This document shows, piece after piece, positions 1-7,985 of a DNA stretch of 64,000 nt (the first letter of the stretch is position 1; each line of letters starts with the position of its first letter). The stretch covers positions 269,983 through 333,982 of the forward strand of contig NZ_JAFKCZ010000007.1 in NCBI RefSeq assembly GCF_017255185.1, given 5' to 3'. Position numbers and translations under genes: made by a program. The stretch is from Parahaliea mediterranea. GTDB taxonomy: Bacteria; Pseudomonadota; Gammaproteobacteria; Pseudomonadales; Halieaceae. Under the pieces are notes generated by a model, which was given only the letters and a program-made list of their open reading frames with translations, was not told where the DNA came from and ran no database searches.

Positions 1-517
1 TGGCGATCATCCCCAGCGGCCAGGATTGCAGGGGCGAGGCGCTCTCTTCCTCCTCGTAGTCCTCCTCCCAGTCCTCCTCGTCGAGGTTGCCGTAGCGTTC
101 GTTGTCGATGGATTCCGTGTCGTCGTCGATCTCGTTCCAGGCATCGTCGCTGGTATCGACATCGTCATCGACATCGACATCGACATTGTCATCGTCGAGG
201 ACCGCCGCGGTGGGCGGCGACTGGGGGCGGGTGTCGGGCCGGGTTGCCGCAGGCGGCGGCGTACCGGCACCGCCGGGTTCGTTCGCGTCGGGCCAGCCGG
301 CGGGCAGCTCGGGTTCTTCCTCGTCGTCGAGGATTTCGTCCGGGTCGTAGTCGAAATCCTCGGCGCGGTAATCGAAGCGGTATTCGTCGTCTTCATCCGC
401 GGCGAGCCTGTCGTCGGGGAGCCGCCCTGCGGGTTCGCGGTCGTCCTCCGCGACCTGGTCGCCACTACGGCGCGTGGGTGCGAAGGGATTGCCGTCGTCG
501 CGTTGATCGTTGCTCAT
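1..517 (-). CDS. Acidic protein of unknown function, N-terminal part (runs off left edge)
   Basis: Reading leftward from an ATG at 517 gives 172 codons without a stop to the window edge. The visible part starts MSNDQRDDGNPFAP and is extremely rich in Asp and Glu, with a Pro/Thr-rich stretch in the middle and a (VD)n run encoded by GATGTC hexamer repeats around 160-200. At the edge the sequence turns hydrophobic (SPLQSWPLGMIA), which looks like the start of a membrane segment, so a cytoplasmic acidic tail on a membrane protein is likely. It is divergent from nothing: hexR lies upstream on the same strand, 89 bases away. Family not recognised; low-complexity composition makes any assignment unsafe. 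The continuous acidic frame, against basic Arg/Pro-rich alternatives in other frames, supports this as the real one. Confidence 0.6.
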   Translation of the reverse strand, partial: MSNDQRDDGNPFAPTRRSGDQVAEDDREPAGRLPDDRLAADEDDEYRFDYRAEDFDYDPDEILDDEEEPELPAGWPDANEPGGAGTPPPAATRPDTRPQSPPTAAVLDDDNVDVDVDDDVDTSDDAWNEIDDDTESIDNERYGNLDEEDWEEDYEEEESASPLQSWPLGMIA

Positions 518-606
518 GGCTTGCGCCCCTGTCTACCCCGGATATGTGCGCGATACTAACAGAGCTGTACCCGGCGGTCAGCCGCACGGGGCCTGTTCGC
601 GGCAAG

Positions 607-1467
607 TCAATCGGGACTGCGCAGGGATTGCAGTCCGCGATTCAGTTTGTGCAGGTGGCGATTGACCTCGTCGCCCTTCATCTTGGACACGCCGACGGCG
701 AGGATGTCGATCACCGCCAGGTGCGCGATGCGCGAGGGCAGGGGTGTGTAACTGTCCTCGTTGGGCGATTCCGCGTCGATGGGGATGGCGATGGTCGCGC
801 GGGCCAGCACCGGGGTGTCGGCCGGGGCCAGGCCGATGATCACCGCCCCCGACTCGCGCACGTGATCCATGGCCTCCAGCAACGCGGTGCTGCGCCCGGA
901 CTGGGAAATGGCGACCACCACGTCGTCGGGTGTCAGGGACATGGCGGACATGGCCTGGATGTGGGGGTCGGACAAGGCGGCGCTGGCGATCTGCAGGCGG
1001 AAGAATTTGTGTTGGGCGTCGATGGCCACCGGGCTGGAGGCTCCGAAGCCGTAGAACTCCACCCGGCGCGCGTTGCACAGGGCGTCCACGGCCACTTCGA
1101 TGGCGTCCGGGTCGAGGGTGTTGCGGACCTGGGCCAGGGTTTCCATGGTGGCGTCGAAGACCTTGTAGGTGTAGTCCCGCGCGGTGTCCAGCTCGCTGAG
1201 CACGAAGGGTTCCTGGCTGGTGTTCTGGGCCAGGGCCTGGGCCAGGGCCAGCTTGAAGTTCTGGAAGCCCTGGCAGCCGATCGCGCGGCAGAAGCGCACC
1301 ACGGTGGGCTCGGACACCTCGGCGGCGGCGGCCAGGTCGACGATGCGCATGTGTATGACCCGGTCGGGCTGGCCCAGCACCAGTTCCGCCACCTTGCGCT
1401 CGGAGCGCCGCAGTTGGGGGAGCGCGGCGTCGATTTCCCTGAGAATTGGCCTGTTTGTACTGCCCAA
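607..1467 (-). CDS. hexR: HexR, RpiR-family transcriptional regulator (HTH + SIS domain)
   Basis: RpiR-type regulator with an N-terminal helix-turn-helix (about residues 40-75, including AEVSEPTVVRFCRAIGCQGF) and a C-terminal SIS sugar-phosphate domain (about 125-265, with VEFYGFGASSPVAIDAQHK and VVAISQSGRSTALLEA). HexR of gammaproteobacteria represses Entner-Doudoroff and central carbon genes and senses 2-keto-3-deoxy-6-phosphogluconate. I start it at a TTG (1467) because GAGGGG lies 7 bases upstream and the resulting 286 residues match the usual HexR length of about 285; the longer in-frame extension to 1557 looks like read-through of promoter DNA. No glycolytic gene is adjacent, so the target genes are elsewhere. 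Confidence 0.85.
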   Translation of the reverse strand: MGSTNRPILREIDAALPQLRRSERKVAELVLGQPDRVIHMRIVDLAAAAEVSEPTVVRFCRAIGCQGFQNFKLALAQALAQNTSQEPFVLSELDTARDYTYKVFDATMETLAQVRNTLDPDAIEVAVDALCNARRVEFYGFGASSPVAIDAQHKFFRLQIASAALSDPHIQAMSAMSLTPDDVVVAISQSGRSTALLEAMDHVRESGAVIIGLAPADTPVLARATIAIPIDAESPNEDSYTPLPSRIAHLAVIDILAVGVSKMKGDEVNRHLHKLNRGLQSLRSPD

Positions 1468-1585
1468 GGGCGAGCCCCTCGCGATACCTGAGCGCCCATT
1501 ATACAGGTGACCCGCCCCACGCACAGGGCGCCGGGCAGGACGCGAACTGCACTTCATTAAGCCAAAAACTGGGTATGTTGCCCTC

Positions 1586-1656
1586 TGTAGGGTCGAATTT
1601 ATTCGACCAAAAAACGGTGTTCACGGCATCAATGGCCGAATAAATTCGGCCCTACA
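1586..1656. repeat. Paired palindromic (BIME-like) element, REP family
   Basis: A 71-bp element with 23-bp terminal inverted repeats that differ at a single position (T/C versus A/G). Each end is TGTAGG plus an 18-base hairpin (GGTCGAATTTATTCGACC on the left, GGCCGAATAAATTCGGCC on the right), and the two face each other across a 25-base centre beginning AAAAAACGGTG. The same centre recurs at 63863-63888 at the far end of the window. Such an inverted pair of REPs is called a BIME in enterobacteria. It lies in the hexR-uvrD divergent region; the remaining bases there include a possible -10 TAGAAT at 1714-1719 for uvrD with no good -35. Confidence 0.85.
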
Positions 1657-1725
1657 ATGGTTAAGTCAATGCCATTCGGGCAGGACGCCCTATTTGATTG
1701 TAAAAGACCACGGTAGAATGCGCCG

Positions 1726-3876
1726 ATGGATGTATCAGAAATTCTCTCCCCCCTGAACCCCGCCCAGCGGGAAGCCGTCGCCGCCGAGAGCGACAACCTG
1801 CTGGTGCTGGCCGGCGCCGGCAGCGGCAAGACCCGCGTGCTGGTGCACCGCATCGCCTGGCTGATTCGCGCCCAGGGCCATTCGCCCCACTCGATCCTCG
1901 CGGTGACCTTTACCAACAAGGCCGCCCGGGAGATGCGCGGCCGTATCGAGGACATGTTGCGGATTCCCGCCCAGGGCATGTGGGTGGGCACATTCCACGG
2001 CCTGGCCCACCGCCTGCTCAAGGCTCACTGGAAGGAGGCCGGGTTGCCGCAAAACTTCCAGATACTCGACGCCGACGACCAGCTGCGGCTGGTCAAGCGG
2101 GTGTGCCGCGAGCTGGACCTGGACGAATCCCGCTGGCCGCCCAAACAGGCGATGTGGTACATCAACGGGCAGAAGGACGAGGGGCTGCGGGCGGCGCACA
2201 TCGACGTCCCCCACGGCGACCTTTACGCGCAGACCATGCTGCGGATCTACCAGGCCTACGAGGCCGCCTGCCAGCGGGCCGGGTTGGTGGACTTCGCGGA
2301 GCTCCTGCTGCGGGCGCATGAACTGTGGCTGAAAAGCCCGGCGGTGCTGGCCCACTACCAGGGGCGTTTCCGCCAGATCCTGGTGGACGAATTCCAGGAC
2401 ACCAACACCATTCAGTACGCCTGGCTGCGGGTACTGGCGGGCGGGCGCATTCCGGTGGTGGCGGTGGGCGACGACGATCAGTCCATCTACGGCTGGCGCG
2501 GCGCGAAGATCGAGAACATCCAGCGTTTCGGCGAGGATTTCAGCGGTTGCCATACCGTGCGCCTGGAACAGAACTACCGCTCCACCCAGACCATCCTGCA
2601 GGCGGCCAACGGGGTGATCGCGCACAACTTCGGGCGCCTGGGCAAGGAATTGTGGACCGCCGGCGACGCCGGCGAACCGATCACCCTCTACGCCGGTTTC
2701 AACGAGCAGGACGAGGCGCGCTTTATCGTGGAGCAGACCCAGGCCTGGATCGACGACGGCAACGAGCGCCGCTCCGTCGCCCTGCTCTATCGCTCCAACG
2801 CCCAGTCCCGGGTGCTGGAGGAAGCCCTGATACGCGCCGGCATCCCCTACCGCATCTACGGCGGCCAGCGCTTCTACGAGCGGCTGGAAATCCGCAATGC
2901 CCTGGCCTACCTGCGGCTGTTGGCCAATCGCAGCGACGACCCCGCGGTGGAACGGGTGATCAACACCCCGCCGCGGGGGATTGGCGGCAAGACCCTCGAC
3001 ACCGTGCGCGAGGTGGCGCGGGCGCGGGAGGTGTCCCTGTGGCAGGCGATTGGCATGGCCATCGACGAGAAGCTGTTGCCGGCCCGGGCGCTGGGGGCGC
3101 TGGAGGGTTTCCGGGTGCTGATCGACGAGCTCGACGCTGGCACCGACGAGATGGCTCTGGAAGAACTGGTGGAGCACGCGGAGCAGGTTTCCGGGCTGCT
3201 GGAATTCCACCGCAAGGAAAAGGGCGAGAAGGGCCAGGCGCGGGTCGAGAACCTGGAGGAGCTGGTCACCGCCGCCAAGCAGTTCGCGCCGGAGGGGGAG
3301 GAGCTGTCGCCGCTGCAGCAGTTCCTCGACAACGCCGCCCTGGATGCCGGCGACGCCCAGGCCGACGCCCACGAGGACAGCGTGCAGCTGATGACCTTGC
3401 ACTCCGCCAAGGGCCTGGAGTTTCCGCTGGTGTTCCTGGCGGGCATGGAGGAAAACCTGTTCCCCCACCGCATGTCGCTGGAGGAACCCGGGCGCCTGGA
3501 GGAAGAGCGGCGGCTGTGTTACGTGGGTATCACCCGCGCGATGGAGCGCCTGGTGATCACCTACGCCGAGACCCGCCGCATTCACGGCAGCGAATCCTAC
3601 AACAGCCCCTCGCGCTTTATTCGCGAAATCCCCGCGGACCTGCTGCGGGAAGTGCGGCTAAACAATACGATCAGCGCACCGGTCAGCAGCCTGACCCAGG
3701 CGGCGGTGCCCGACACCGGCCTGAGCCTCGGCCAGCGGGTCTACCACCAGATTTTTGGCGAGGGCATCGTGTTAAACTTCGAGGGCCGTGGCACCAGCGC
3801 CCGGGTGGAGGTCAACTTCGACACCGAGGGCAGCAAGTGGCTGGTGGTGCAGTACGCGAATTTGCAGCTGCTGTAA
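1726..3876 (+). CDS. uvrD: DNA helicase II UvrD
   Basis: Superfamily 1 3'-5' DNA helicase that unwinds nicked duplexes in nucleotide excision and mismatch repair. At 716 residues it has the usual UvrD length. Visible motifs are Walker A AGAGSGKT (residues 29-36), the motif Ia LAVTFTNKAAREM, Walker B VDEFQDTN, GDDDQSIYGWRGA, and the C-terminal VQLMTLHSAKGLEF and YVGITRAMERL. It ends with the usual C-terminal Tudor-like region (LGQRVYHQIFGEGIVLNFEG). The start ATG at 1726 begins MDVSEILSPLNPAQREAV, typical of the family. No LexA box was seen upstream. Its TAA stop abuts the first palindrome of the following tandem array. Confidence 0.97.
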   Translation: MDVSEILSPLNPAQREAVAAESDNLLVLAGAGSGKTRVLVHRIAWLIRAQGHSPHSILAVTFTNKAAREMRGRIEDMLRIPAQGMWVGTFHGLAHRLLKAHWKEAGLPQNFQILDADDQLRLVKRVCRELDLDESRWPPKQAMWYINGQKDEGLRAAHIDVPHGDLYAQTMLRIYQAYEAACQRAGLVDFAELLLRAHELWLKSPAVLAHYQGRFRQILVDEFQDTNTIQYAWLRVLAGGRIPVVAVGDDDQSIYGWRGAKIENIQRFGEDFSGCHTVRLEQNYRSTQTILQAANGVIAHNFGRLGKELWTAGDAGEPITLYAGFNEQDEARFIVEQTQAWIDDGNERRSVALLYRSNAQSRVLEEALIRAGIPYRIYGGQRFYERLEIRNALAYLRLLANRSDDPAVERVINTPPRGIGGKTLDTVREVARAREVSLWQAIGMAIDEKLLPARALGALEGFRVLIDELDAGTDEMALEELVEHAEQVSGLLEFHRKEKGEKGQARVENLEELVTAAKQFAPEGEELSPLQQFLDNAALDAGDAQADAHEDSVQLMTLHSAKGLEFPLVFLAGMEENLFPHRMSLEEPGRLEEERRLCYVGITRAMERLVITYAETRRIHGSESYNSPSRFIREIPADLLREVRLNNTISAPVSSLTQAAVPDTGLSLGQRVYHQIFGEGIVLNFEGRGTSARVEVNFDTEGSKWLVVQYANLQLL

Positions 3877-4245
3877 GGTCGAATGAATTCGACCCTACAC
3901 GGGACGGAGCAGGGCCGAATTCATTCGACCAACACCGGGCCAGGCCAACCCCCGTAGGGCCGAATTCATTCGACCAACACGGAGTCGGGCCAACCCCCGT
4001 AGGGCCGAACTCATTCGACCAACACCGGGCCGGGCCAACCCCCGTAGGGCCGAACTCATTCGACCAACACCGGGCCAGGCCAACCCCCGTAGGGCCGAAT
4101 TCATTCGACCAACACGGAGTCGGGCCAACCCCCGTAGGGTCGAATTCATTCGACCAACACCGGGCCAGGCCAACCCCCGTAGGGCCGAATTCATTCGACC
4201 AACACCGGGCCGGGCCAACCCCTGTAGGGTCGAATTCATTCGACC
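3877..4245. repeat. Tandem REP array, 45-bp period (8 units plus one inverted copy)
   Basis: One palindrome in reverse orientation (GGTCGAATGAATTCGACC, 3877-3894) begins one base after the uvrD stop. Then eight direct units follow at exact 45-bp spacing, with AGGG(C/T)CGAA starting at 3911, 3956, 4001, 4046, 4091, 4136, 4181 and 4226. Each unit is a GTAG-preceded hairpin plus a spacer such as AACACCGGGCCAGGCCAACC. Two spacer variants alternate irregularly (CCGGGCC versus GGAGTCGGGCC), as expected from recombination between units. Many copies carry C opposite A in the stem on this strand, which becomes a G-U pair in the leftward transcript. The array fills the uvrD-dctP gap; 4246-4350 otherwise contains a TTGACA at 4308 and no clear -10. 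Confidence 0.95.
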
Positions 4246-4350
4246 AATACCAGCCAGGGACAACCCCCCAACAGCGAGACCTGCCCCTCTTTTCGGGTCA
4301 TTCACTTGACACCATAAACGATAACAACCACCTACCCAGCCGATATCACT

Positions 4351-5523
4351 ATGACCACAGCCACGACCACAACCCGCTACACCCCCGCCATCATTCTCCT
4401 GCTGGTCGCCGCCCTGGTGGCAGTGATCGGCCTTTGGGCTACCGAGCGCGGGGGCCTGCCGCGCGATGGTGGTGGCGCTGTCGCGAGTGACTCGGGCCCG
4501 CGGCAGGCGGAATATCACTGGAAAATCGTCACCACCTGGCCCAAGAACCTGCCGGGGCTCGGGACCGGACCCGAGAAATTCGCCCGCCATATCACCGAGA
4601 TGAGCGGCGGCCGGCTGACCGCGCGCGTGTACGGTGCTGGCGAGATCGTGCCCGCCTTCGAGGTGTTCGACGCGGTATCCCAGGGGGTGGCGGACGCCGG
4701 CCACGGCGCGTCCTATTACTGGAAGGGCAAGATTCCCTCCTCGGTGTTTTTCACCGCGATCCCCTTTGGCATGAACGCCCAGGAAATGAACGCCTGGTTC
4801 CACTACGGCGGTGGCCTGGAGTTGTGGCAGGAAGTCTATGCGGGCTTCAATATCCTACCGCTGTCGGGAGGCAGCACCGGGGTGCAGATGGCCGGTTGGT
4901 TCAACCGCGAAATCCGCTCGGTGGAGGACCTGAAGGGCCTGAAAATGCGCATACCGGGGATGGCGGGGGACGTTTTCACCCGCGCGGGCGGCACCTCGGT
5001 GCGTATCCCCGGGGGCGAGGTCTATACCTCCCTGCAGACCGGGGTGATCGATGCCGCCGAATGGGTGGGGCCCTACAACGATCTCGCCCTGGGCCTGCAC
5101 GAGGTGGCGAAGTACTACTATTATCCCGGCTGGCACGAGCCCGGCGCCATGCTGGAGTTCGTGGTCAACAGGGATTCACTACGGGCCCTGCCGGAGGATT
5201 TGCAGGCGATCGTAAAGGTGGCGGCCAGGGCCGCCAACCAGGACATGCTCGATGAGTTCACCGCGCGCAACAACACCGCCCTGCGGGAGCTGGTGAATGC
5301 GCACGATGTGCAGCTGCGACGCCTGCCCGACGACGTGCTGAAAGCCCTGTACCAGGCCAGCGAGGAGGTGATGCGGGAGCTGGTCGAGAACGACCCGATG
5401 GCGGCGAGGGTCAATGCGTCCTATCAGGCTTTCTACGACGACGTGCGGGCCTACCACCACATCTCGGAGCAGGCCTATATCAACGCCCGCGACGTGGTGC
5501 TGCCGCCATCGAGCCCCGAATGA
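4351..5523 (+). CDS. dctP: TRAP transporter solute-binding protein DctP (TakP/FcbT1-like)
   Basis: Periplasmic substrate-capturing subunit of a tripartite ATP-independent transporter, 390 residues. An N-terminal hydrophobic segment (about residues 10-30) directs it across the inner membrane; there is no obvious cleavage motif, so it may stay anchored. The mature part begins YHWKIVTTWPKNLPG and contains the TRAP core GLKMRIPGMAGDVFTRAG and VYTSLQTGVIDAAEWVGPYND, including the Arg of MRIP that binds the substrate carboxylate. The sequence belongs to the subfamily that includes keto-acid (TakP) and chloroaromatic-acid binding proteins, so a 2-oxo acid or related carboxylate is likely. The membrane subunits dctM and dctQ lie on the opposite strand beyond the thioesterase gene. 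Confidence 0.9.
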   Translation: MTTATTTTRYTPAIILLLVAALVAVIGLWATERGGLPRDGGGAVASDSGPRQAEYHWKIVTTWPKNLPGLGTGPEKFARHITEMSGGRLTARVYGAGEIVPAFEVFDAVSQGVADAGHGASYYWKGKIPSSVFFTAIPFGMNAQEMNAWFHYGGGLELWQEVYAGFNILPLSGGSTGVQMAGWFNREIRSVEDLKGLKMRIPGMAGDVFTRAGGTSVRIPGGEVYTSLQTGVIDAAEWVGPYNDLALGLHEVAKYYYYPGWHEPGAMLEFVVNRDSLRALPEDLQAIVKVAARAANQDMLDEFTARNNTALRELVNAHDVQLRRLPDDVLKALYQASEEVMRELVENDPMAARVNASYQAFYDDVRAYHHISEQAYINARDVVLPPSSPE

Positions 5524-5916
5524 TCAGGGGTTGATGGAGCGGGTGCGGCCCTTTTCGTCGATGGCGACGAAGACGAACTCGCCCTCGGTCACCTTCAGCG
5601 GTTCGCCGTCGTGCTTGGAATTGATCCACACCTCGACCACGATGCGAATCGAGCTGCGGCCGACGTCCAGCACGTCGCAGTAGCAGCTCACCACCGCGCC
5701 CACGTGCACCGGGGTCATGAAGGCCATGCCGTTGATCGCCACGGTGGCCACGCGACCACCGGCCACCTCGGTGGCGGTGATCGAGCCCGCGATATCCATC
5801 TGTGACAGCAGCCAGCCGCCGAAAATATCGCCGTTGGCATTGGTATCCTTGGGCATGGCGATGGTCTGCAGGGCGAGTTCGCCCTGGGGGATGGGAGCTG
5901 AATCGATGTCACTCAT
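5524..5916 (-). CDS. Acyl-CoA thioesterase, YciA-like hotdog protein
   Basis: A 130-residue single hotdog-fold protein. The motif ANGDIFGGWLLSQMDIAGSITATE with the catalytic Asp and the following MAFMTPVHVGAVVSCYCDVLDVGRSSIRI are typical of the YciA/Acot hexameric acyl-CoA hydrolases, which release CoA from short to medium acyl-CoAs in the cytoplasm. It is convergent with dctP with no gap: the two stop codons are adjacent (5521-5523 and 5524-5526). It sits between dctP and dctM-dctQ and is co-oriented with the latter, 45 bases downstream of dctM, so it may be cotranscribed with the permease genes. A link between transported acids and CoA thioesters is possible but is inference. Confidence 0.88.
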   Translation of the reverse strand: MSDIDSAPIPQGELALQTIAMPKDTNANGDIFGGWLLSQMDIAGSITATEVAGGRVATVAINGMAFMTPVHVGAVVSCYCDVLDVGRSSIRIVVEVWINSKHDGEPLKVTEGEFVFVAIDEKGRTRSINP

Positions 5917-5961
5917 GGCGTAGTGGCCCGGTTGTCCTAATGCGTGTTGCGTGATTGTTAG

Positions 5962-7326
5962 TTATTTCGCCAGCTGCGCGGGCAGCCAGGTGGCCAGCGC
6001 CGGCCATACCCACAGGGCGGCCAGTACCAGCAACTGGATGATTATAAAGGGAACGACCCCCCGGTAGATAGCTCCCGTGGCCAGTGAATCCGGCGCCACC
6101 CCGCGCAGGTAGAACAGAGCGAAGCCGAAGGGCGGGGTGAGGAAGGAGGTCTGCAGGTTGAGGGCGATCATGATGCCCAGCCAGATGGGGTCCAGGCCCA
6201 TGGCCAGCAGGATGGGCCCCACGATCGGCACCACCACGAAGGTGATCTCGATAAAGTCCAGGATAAAGCCCAGCAGGAAGATGATCGCCATCACCACCAG
6301 GGTCGCGCCCAGCGCGCCCCCCGGCAGCTGGGTGAAAAAGCCGTGGATCAGCTCCTCGCCGCCAAAGCCGCGAAACACCAGCGAGAATACCGCCGCGCCG
6401 ATCAGGATCATGAACACCATGCAGGTGACCTGCATGGTGTTCAGCGCCACTTCCCGCAGGCGCGCCAGGCTCATCTGCCGTTTGGCGCAGGCCAGCAGCA
6501 GGGCCCCCGTGGCGCCCACGCCCGCGGCTTCGGTCGGAGTGGCGGCGCCGGCGAGAATGGAACCCAGCACCACGGTGATCAGGGCCAGCGGCGGCAACAG
6601 GCCGCTGAACAGCTGGCGCAGGGGCAGCGGCTCTTCCCGCGCCGGCGGCGCGCTGGCGGGGCGCAGCCAGGCGTGTAACAGCAGGTACAGGATGTACAGC
6701 AGCACCAGCAGCAGGCCGGGAATCAGGGCGCCGATGAACAAATCGCCCACCGATACCGTCTTGGGGTTGTAGATGTTCATGCTCAACTGCGCCTGTTGGT
6801 AGGCATTGGAGAGCACGTCGCCAAGCAGCACCAGGGCGATGGAGGGCGGGATGATCTGGCCGAGCGTGCCGGTGGCGCAAATGGTGCCGGCGGCCAGCGT
6901 CGGGCTGTAGCCGCCGCGCAGCATGCTGGGCAGGGAGAGCAGGCCCATGGTGACCACGGTGGCGCCGACAATTCCGGTGCTGGCCGCGAGCAGCATGCCC
7001 ACCACGATGACCGAGATGCCCAGGCCGCCCCGGGCACGGCCGAAAACCCGCGCCATGCTGGTGAGCAATTCCTCCGCGACCCGTGATTTTTCCAGGATCA
7101 CGCCCATGAATATGAACAGTGGCACCGCGATCAGCGTGGTGTTGCCGATGGTGCCGAACAGGCGGCCCGGCAGGGCGGACAGAAAGGCGGGGTCGAACAC
7201 GCCGCCGATAATGCCCCCCGCGGCAAAGGCCAGCGCGGTGCCCGCCAGGGTGAACGCCACCGGGTAGCCCAGCATCAACGCCAGGCACACCACGGCGAAC
7301 ATCACCAGGGAAATGTAGGCCTCCAT
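5962..7326 (-). CDS. dctM: TRAP transporter large permease subunit DctM
   Basis: Polytopic inner-membrane subunit that carries out Na+-coupled import, about 454 residues with a dozen or so hydrophobic segments. It starts MEAYISLVMFAVVCLALMLG and contains the family's FIFMGVILEKSRVAEELL, the GATVVTMGLLSLPSML segment, and LDFIEITFVVVPIVGPIL. I chose ATG at 7326 because it overlaps the dctQ stop by one base (TGATG), indicating translational coupling; the longer frame upstream only covers dctQ coding sequence. With dctQ it forms a permease pair separated from, and opposite to, the binding-protein gene, which is unusual for TRAP loci where P, Q and M normally form one operon. Confidence 0.93.
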   Translation of the reverse strand: MEAYISLVMFAVVCLALMLGYPVAFTLAGTALAFAAGGIIGGVFDPAFLSALPGRLFGTIGNTTLIAVPLFIFMGVILEKSRVAEELLTSMARVFGRARGGLGISVIVVGMLLAASTGIVGATVVTMGLLSLPSMLRGGYSPTLAAGTICATGTLGQIIPPSIALVLLGDVLSNAYQQAQLSMNIYNPKTVSVGDLFIGALIPGLLLVLLYILYLLLHAWLRPASAPPAREEPLPLRQLFSGLLPPLALITVVLGSILAGAATPTEAAGVGATGALLLACAKRQMSLARLREVALNTMQVTCMVFMILIGAAVFSLVFRGFGGEELIHGFFTQLPGGALGATLVVMAIIFLLGFILDFIEITFVVVPIVGPILLAMGLDPIWLGIMIALNLQTSFLTPPFGFALFYLRGVAPDSLATGAIYRGVVPFIIIQLLVLAALWVWPALATWLPAQLAK

Positions 7327-7838
7327 CAACGGTCCCCGCGCAGTAGCAGTTCGGTGTTGCGCAGGGTCTCCGCCAGGGCCTGTAAAAACAGGGTGGCGGC
7401 CATCAGCGGTAGCAGGCTCTTGAGCAGGAATACCGCGGGAATCCCCCCCGGCTCCGGGGAGCTCTCGCGAATGCTCCAGGACTCGGCGACGTAATTCCAG
7501 CTGACACCGCAGAGGAACACGCACAGCGGGAGCAGGAACACGATGCCCCCCAGGCTGTTGATCCAGGCGCGGGTGCGGGGCGTGAATCTGCGGTAGAAAA
7601 TGTCGACGCGCACATGGCCGTCGTGACGCAGGGTATAGGCCGCGCCGAGGGTGAAAAGCGTGCCGTGCATATAGGTGATGGCTTCCTGGGCGGCAATTGA
7701 ACCCATGTTCAGGCCGTAGCGCAGCAGCACCACCAGGGTTGTCAGCAATGCCATGGCGACCGCCAGCCAGGCCAGGGCGCGGCCGCTGTAGTCGGTGAAA
7801 TTGTCGATGGCGCGGATAATCGGGCGCAGTGGGGACAT
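7326..7838 (-). CDS. dctQ: TRAP transporter small permease subunit DctQ
   Basis: Small four-helix membrane subunit of a TRAP transporter, 170 residues. The pattern IDNFTDYSGRALAWLAVAMALLTTLVVLLRYG, then LGAAYTLRHDGHVRVDIFYRRF and the later IRESSPEPGGIPAVFLLKS, is the standard DctQ signature; the HVRVD motif is near-universal in the family. Its stop codon overlaps the dctM start. The gene faces yaaA, leaving about 147 bases for two divergent promoters. The encoded protein bridges the DctM carrier and the periplasmic DctP protein during transport. Confidence 0.93.
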   Translation of the reverse strand: MSPLRPIIRAIDNFTDYSGRALAWLAVAMALLTTLVVLLRYGLNMGSIAAQEAITYMHGTLFTLGAAYTLRHDGHVRVDIFYRRFTPRTRAWINSLGGIVFLLPLCVFLCGVSWNYVAESWSIRESSPEPGGIPAVFLLKSLLPLMAATLFLQALAETLRNTELLLRGDR

Positions 7839-7985
7839 CTGTTATTGGTCTTTTGAAACCGTGGGGCGCAGAGTATCATAGCCGTTGCACGTGCGTGAAA
7901 AATCCCTTCGGTGGCCAGTCCGATCGCTCCGCTGGATGCATCGCGCGAATGCCCACCCAGAGCCGCCCACCCCGGACGAGGATTC

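Noticed and set aside
1558..1725. LexA box upstream of uvrD
   Set aside because: No CTGT-N8-ACAG palindrome could be found in the hexR-uvrD gap.
1735..3585. Long antisense open frames opposite uvrD, spoT (18967-20985), ftsY and ahcY
   Set aside because: They mirror the codon pattern of G+C-rich genes, have no recognisable domains, and are rich in His, Gln, Gly and Arg as expected of shadow frames.
3877..4245. CRISPR array
   Set aside because: The 45-bp units are direct tandem repeats in which the so-called spacers are also repeated; there are no unique spacers and no cas genes. The same applies to the 46-bp and 42-bp arrays.
3895..4803. Open frames running through the tandem arrays with 14-15-residue repeats, also at 36163-36525 and 50600-50956
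   Set aside because: Periods of 45, 42 and 15 bp are multiples of three, so frames stay open by arithmetic. The translations are low-complexity, lack ribosome sites and overlap real genes.
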